Position numbers and translations under genes: made by a program. Below are positions 59,570-64,000 of a stretch of 64,000 bases of DNA, piece by piece. The notes under the pieces are model-generated. The model was not told where the DNA came from and ran no database searches. It saw only the letters and a list, made by a program, of their open reading frames with translations. Each line of letters begins with the position of its first letter. Position 1 is the stretch's first letter. This stretch comes from Diphasiastrum complanatum (Eukaryota; Streptophyta; Lycopodiopsida; Lycopodiales; Lycopodiaceae), in contig CM055112.1 in assembly GCA_029204225.1 (NCBI GenBank), forward strand, positions 23,934,872-23,998,871, in the 5' to 3' direction.

Positions 59570-60830
59570 CCATTGCTCAAGAAAATGGCGTGATAGAGGT
59601 TGGGGTGAGTCATCCTATGTCGTTTTCATCCAATTTGTTTTCTGTTGTTTTTCGTGGCCGAAAGGCAGATCTGGGTAGGGGCAAGAGCTTCACAATGAGA
59701 AAGATGAAGCTGATAAGTGAAAACCAACAAAATATATGAAAAATTCATGGGTGTTGTTGCATCCATCATCAAAGGGAAATTTGCAACAGAATAAAAGGGC
59801 AAAGATGACATACAAAATATTTCTGGAAAGCAAAAAATTTGGAGTTTAAGACAACTTCCGGAGGTCACTCTATATCAAATTTATTAGTACAACATATTTG
59901 TATGCATTCGGAATTAAAAGTACAAGATGTAAATCTTCATGATCATCGAAAATGTAACTGTAAGTATATTAAAAGGTATGCACTTTATTAAAATCATAGG
60001 TGTTTTTTGATTGAAGCTCTTGAGATTATGATTTAAATTATCAAAAGTGTTTCTTATTTCAAATTTATATCTATCAAACATAAGTGAATAGGAGCCAACA
60101 CAGTCACTTGTAGGTATATTGAATGCGATTCACTCTGATGTTGGAAAGTTGCATTATAGAGGAAGAACTCCAAAGGGGCTTGCAGTCTTTATGTATTCCA
60201 CAAATGGATGGGAGTTTCGGTAAGCTTGAAGCAATTCCATTGCCAAGTTTTTAGAGTGATGAGTGGCCTACTCTTGACAGTATTGTTTTTGAATCCTTCA
60301 GATGCAAGCTACTCTTAGATGTTAAAATTGCCATGAAGATAACTATCGGATCGAAAATTGTTCATCTAAGTTGGTTTCTCTTAGTACATACATTTGCTGA
60401 TTTTTTTCAACTGCAAGTGTTTGAAGGACACCAATTCTATTTGTTTGTAAAGATTTATTAGATGATATTTTGTCGGATCTTATGGATCAAGGCTGGGATA
60501 GTAAGACAAACAAAGATATAGAATGTAGGAAAAAAAAAGTCATCAGTGTTTTTTCATTATCATATCAAAAAACAAATGCTCAATCTCACATTCAGCTATT
60601 AGAGATTCAAGAAAACTAATGGTACTTGGCTAGGTCACTAGATCAAGACTTTCAAATGGATGGTCACATAGACCTAAAAGAGATAAACATCATACACAAT
60701 ATATAATTTCTAACTATGATTGAGGTGGAAGAGCATTGGAGCCTTCATTATATTAGAGCAAAACTCATCCTATTACAAACCAATCTACCCACTTATTTCA
60801 GATTCATCATCAACAAAAGACTTATAAGTA
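59570..60830 (+). pseudogene. unknown gene family C, copy 3
   Basis: Blocks shared with the reverse copy at 28761-29771, in the same order: HSDVGKLHYRGRTPKGL (about 60140), PILFVCKDLLDDILSDLMDQGWD (about 60435) and IEVEEHWSLHYIRAKLILL (about 60720). The intron-like stretch 59870-60000 also matches copy 1 at 20750-20880. The first exon is not clear. Interrupted; function unknown. Confidence 0.5.
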
Positions 60831-61151
60831 CTCTACATTTATCGCATGTTCATAATATTAGACACAAAATGAAAATGACATAGTCAGCAATGATACATTC
60901 ACTAATATTTGTCTTGTTACAATTACGAAAAAGATAAGAGCTGATAACATGCTGCAAAGATCTATCTACAACAATCACTATTGTGGAAGAGCAATAGATT
61001 CAAATGTAGTTTTGTAAATTCTATGTATAGACTCTTTAATTCAATAAAAGAAATCCCAAGTTGGGCATCCGTACATCTGTACAAAGAGTGCAATGCTCTT
61101 TTTTCAAATCTTGTATAGGCTCCCAATTTCAATAAAATGGCGCTGAATTTG

Positions 61152-61153
61152 AC

Positions 61154-61198
<45 letters not shown>
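61152..61198. repeat. short (CT)n-(AT)n microsatellite
   Basis: About 9 CT then 14 AT units, the same CT-to-AT order as at 3213-3384. Confidence 0.95.
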
Positions 61199-61200
<2 letters not shown>

Positions 61201-61376
61201 TAAACTTACGTACAGTTTTGCGCATGTGTATGGGTGCGCCCATGCAACCTCCTCCTCTCACCCATGCATACACACTTTTTGAACTAAAACGTTGGGAGGA
61301 GGATGCATGTATGGAGAAAAGGATGCATGGCCCTCCTCCCCATGCATGCATGCATATTGGCCACCTTCAATGCTGC

Positions 61377-61617
61377 AGATTGAAGGGCAAATGCCTGTCC
61401 TAGGACTTTTGCCCTTCAAATGTGAAATGAAAAAAAATGGGCATTCATTCAATTTTAAGGGAAACCTTTAGAAAGATAGTGTGTATAATCATGGTTTAAT
61501 TTAAAAATACTGTTTTTTTATATATTACTTATTTAGTCAGTGTATGATTTGAAGGGTGAAACTGGGTTATACCATTCAAAGTATATTTTTCTTAAAGGTA
61601 GAGTTGCCCTTCAATCT
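61377..61617. mobile_element. MITE-like element with 14-bp perfect terminal inverted repeats
   Basis: AGATTGAAGGGCAA (61377-61390) and its exact reverse complement TTGCCCTTCAATCT (61604-61617) bound 241 bp of non-coding AT-rich DNA. A further inverted copy of the core, TTTTGCCCTTCAAA, is at 61408-61421, and a diverged direct copy is at about 61548. A clean target duplication was not found, though GGCCACCTT occurs on both outer sides (61359 and 61635). Confidence 0.55.
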
Positions 61618-61724
61618 ACTGTACTGTACACCACTGGCCACCTTTATTAACAACATTTATTGGCCACCTTTCTTAATAATGACTAACAAGCCAATTCTTA
61701 TTCATATCTCTTTATCATGATGTG

Positions 61725-61886
<162 letters not shown>

Positions 61887-61899
61887 AAGCTTAAGATAA

Positions 61900-63113
61900 G
61901 AAATGAGTTTTCAACTGCAGCCACATGCGCACCATCAGATAAGAAACCAGTCATCAACTACAGCCCAAGGAATCCAAGAACAAGCATCAAGAAGCACCCG
62001 CCTCATCCCAAACTTATACCATAAACCGGTCCTAAATAAATGTCACCAAGACTACGTCCAAACAACAGTGATGGAAAAGAGCAAGATGTTGGAAAAGCGA
62101 AATTGGATTTTGAAGCTGAGTATGTGCGAGTTGCACGTGAGAAGCTAGCAACACGGTTGGAAGAGAAGTGGTCACCTCCTAATCTACCTCCATTGGCAAC
62201 GAACGCCATGTCCGGTTCGTGAGAGAGGATCAGAGAAATCGCTAGCACCATCGTCGCAGGCTTTTGCACAAACTTTATCCATTCAATCAACGTGTCTATT
62301 ATGCTTTCCTGCTCTACTCGATTTCTCACGCTCGCAATGCCTTCCTCATCCTTCCGAAATCAAAAGTTTTTGCACCAATACCTGCATGAGTCCTCGCGTG
62401 GTGGTTGGGTCATAAAGTTCAAAACCTTAGAGATTGAGGCCGGGAAAGAAATTGATAAGCTACCAGCTTTGGGAGAGCAACCGGCCTGAAGAGTTACAGT
62501 TTTTGAGAAAGCTGTCCTCGCCAACTATGAGTGGATCCATTCTATGTGTCGATGCCACGTCGTGATAAGTGGAAAGATCTGGGGGTGGCCATGGATAAAA
62601 TCATGATCTATACACTGAATTGGCCAGTTATCCACCAATATTTCAACTGAACCATTTTAGTGGATTTCCACAGAGCGCTACAAGCATACAAGCAGGAGTA
62701 CATATTTTCTCCTGATCCCCGACGGTTAGGCAATTGGCGCTTTTCGCAAAAGGCTTGACTATGTTGGCGTCCGTTGCTACTCAATAGACTGATTGCCTTC
62801 CTACATTGGCATTCGATCCAAATACACCAATGGCGTCCGACAATGTTAAAGATCAGCTACCCTTAGCAAGATTGTACTTTTGTGCTGCGATGATGGGTGG
62901 CTCCTGGGAATCAAGATTTATAGCTTGTACAACGTTAAAGTGGATTTTCGAAGCGCATAAATGTTTTTAACGCACAATTTGGATTTGAACACTACCTGAC
63001 TTGACTTCATGGAGAAGGTGCAACATCATTTAATAAAAGTTCGTAATCAAGGCCCAAAATGAATAAATTTCGCGAGGTGTCATGGGACCGCCACCAATTT
63101 TGGTGGGGGATAT
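61900..63113 (+). mobile_element. gypsy-related element, protease family, 3' part; forward, broken
   Basis: The segment 62760-62960 matches the 3' segment of the reverse element at 45459-45731 (DCLPTL-FDPN-PMASD, LARLYF-AAMMGGSWESRF). The tail CATGGGACCGCCACCA and the purine tract GGTGGGGGA lead into the same LTR. Upstream coding-like phrases (KLDFEAEYVRVAREKLATRLEEKW) at 62090-62160 may belong to it. No protease or reverse transcriptase is seen in this truncated copy. Confidence 0.65.
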
Positions 63114-63868
63114 TGTTGGAGGGTTTGCCGATTCCAAGGTAGACCCTGAGAATAACTAATAAGTGAGAGGGATTTGGCACCCTGCGTGTGTAAGTCCAAC
63201 CTGATGATCACATAGTTATTTGATAATTACAAAGTCAATAAAAGGACTTTAGGTCTTTTTGCGGGACTTTTAATGTCGCAAGCCTATATGCCAAGTTAGT
63301 GATTAAAATTGGGGCTCCCACAAAATTTCGATTTCAAATTGGTTCCCTCCAATTATTGAATGGGTTCCCACTCTTTTTAAAATTTGAATAGTTAGGGAGG
63401 TAGAAATGGGACAATAGGATTTTGAAGCCAAGGCCCTCCTCTCCACTATAAATAGGGGCAAACTCGAGTTGCTCCTCATGTTCAAATCTTCATTTCAATA
63501 CAAGCAGATTGGTTCTCTTATGGAATGGACTTATGAATGTCCTTGCTCTCTATCTCTATTCCTCCATCTCTCATGCTTTTGTTGTATTTGCTAATTGTTG
63601 GATCTGAATATTATTGAAATTGCTATTTCTTATACTTTTTGTGAGAGAGAAAGGGAGAGAGAGAGAGAGAGAAAGAATAAGCTATTATCATTGTGAATCT
63701 TAGTGTTAATGGATGTTAAAGTTAGATGTGATCTTCCACACATGCTGAATTTTAAGATATGCTATTGCTCTCACAGGATAACCTCTGCATGATGACTACC
63801 TTCATCTCCTTGATGCTTGTGTGCTTGGATCTTGGGTTGAGGATAGGATAGGAAATAAACCCGCTACA
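63114..63868 (+). mobile_element. 3' LTR of the protease-bearing family (long form)
   Basis: It starts TGTTGGAGGGTTTGCC and ends AAACCCGCTACA, about 755 bp. A promoter-like CTATAAATAG lies at 63446-63455, and a GA-rich stretch at 63645-63674. The reverse copy at 45079-45396 lacks the central part with the TATA box. Confidence 0.75.
63446..63455 (+). promoter_or_regulatory. LTR TATA box
   Basis: CTATAAATAG fits the plant TATA consensus at the expected place inside the LTR. Confidence 0.6.
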
Positions 63869-64000
63869 AAATTATTTGAAGCTTTTGATTCAATGCAATT
63901 AGTAGTTCTATTAGTTAGTTCCACTTACTTATTTGCATGGTGATTGACTGCTTTTGATATAGAATAGGAGATTGGGGCTTATGTATCTTCTAATTTCTTG

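Overview
This is nuclear DNA of a seed plant. It has one intact-looking host gene with a very long intron, a small host peptide gene, many old and nested LTR retrotransposon remnants (Ty1/copia, Ty3/gypsy and TRIM-like), long CT/GA and AT microsatellites, and low GC. The mix of old, heavily decayed elements and kilobase introns suggests a large-genome lineage (gymnosperm or early-diverging angiosperm), but no feature fixes the species.

Layout. 0-3.5 kb: an 86-bp tRNA-like SINE copy and a decayed gypsy integrase/LTR fragment. 3.7-8.2 kb: a SET-like gene fragment, a repeat whose second copy surrounds the IDA-like gene, and a reverse LTR. 8.8-13.4 kb: three copia pieces (one with a SINE inserted with a target duplication) and a reverse gypsy RNase H piece. 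14.4-15.8 kb: an IDA-like signalling peptide gene (- strand). 18-33 kb: an unusual accessory region holding two arrays of an 18-bp motif and a transposase-like gene. It also has two copies of unknown gene family A, three copies (one elsewhere) of unknown gene family C, and a histone H3-like ORF followed in the same frame by a decayed Ulp1-like protease gene. Copia elements interrupt it.

36.0-43.6 kb: a TRAF-type zinc-finger gene on the - strand. Its 6.5-kb intron contains an RGG-rich/G-run island, a TRIM-like array and a gypsy element. 45-51.5 kb: a reverse gypsy-related element with a protease but no recognisable reverse transcriptase, a tandem TRIM array with exact 278-bp LTRs, two further LTRs and a second gypsy 3' end. 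53-57.5 kb: extremely decayed gypsy internal DNA ending in a recognisable LTR. 58.3-64 kb: clustered short tandem duplications, a third family C copy, a MITE-like inverted-repeat element, and a forward copy of the protease-bearing gypsy family with its LTR.

The most unusual segment is 23.3-29.8 kb. There, genes in alternating orientation (transposase-like, A, H3/Ulp1-like, C) share a compact interval. The divergent A/H3 pair is separated by about 800 bp holding nine copies of an 18-bp motif and seven CACGTG boxes. Families A and C recur elsewhere in the window in diverged form, which suggests they belong to a mobile or duplicating multi-gene unit that I cannot match to a named family.
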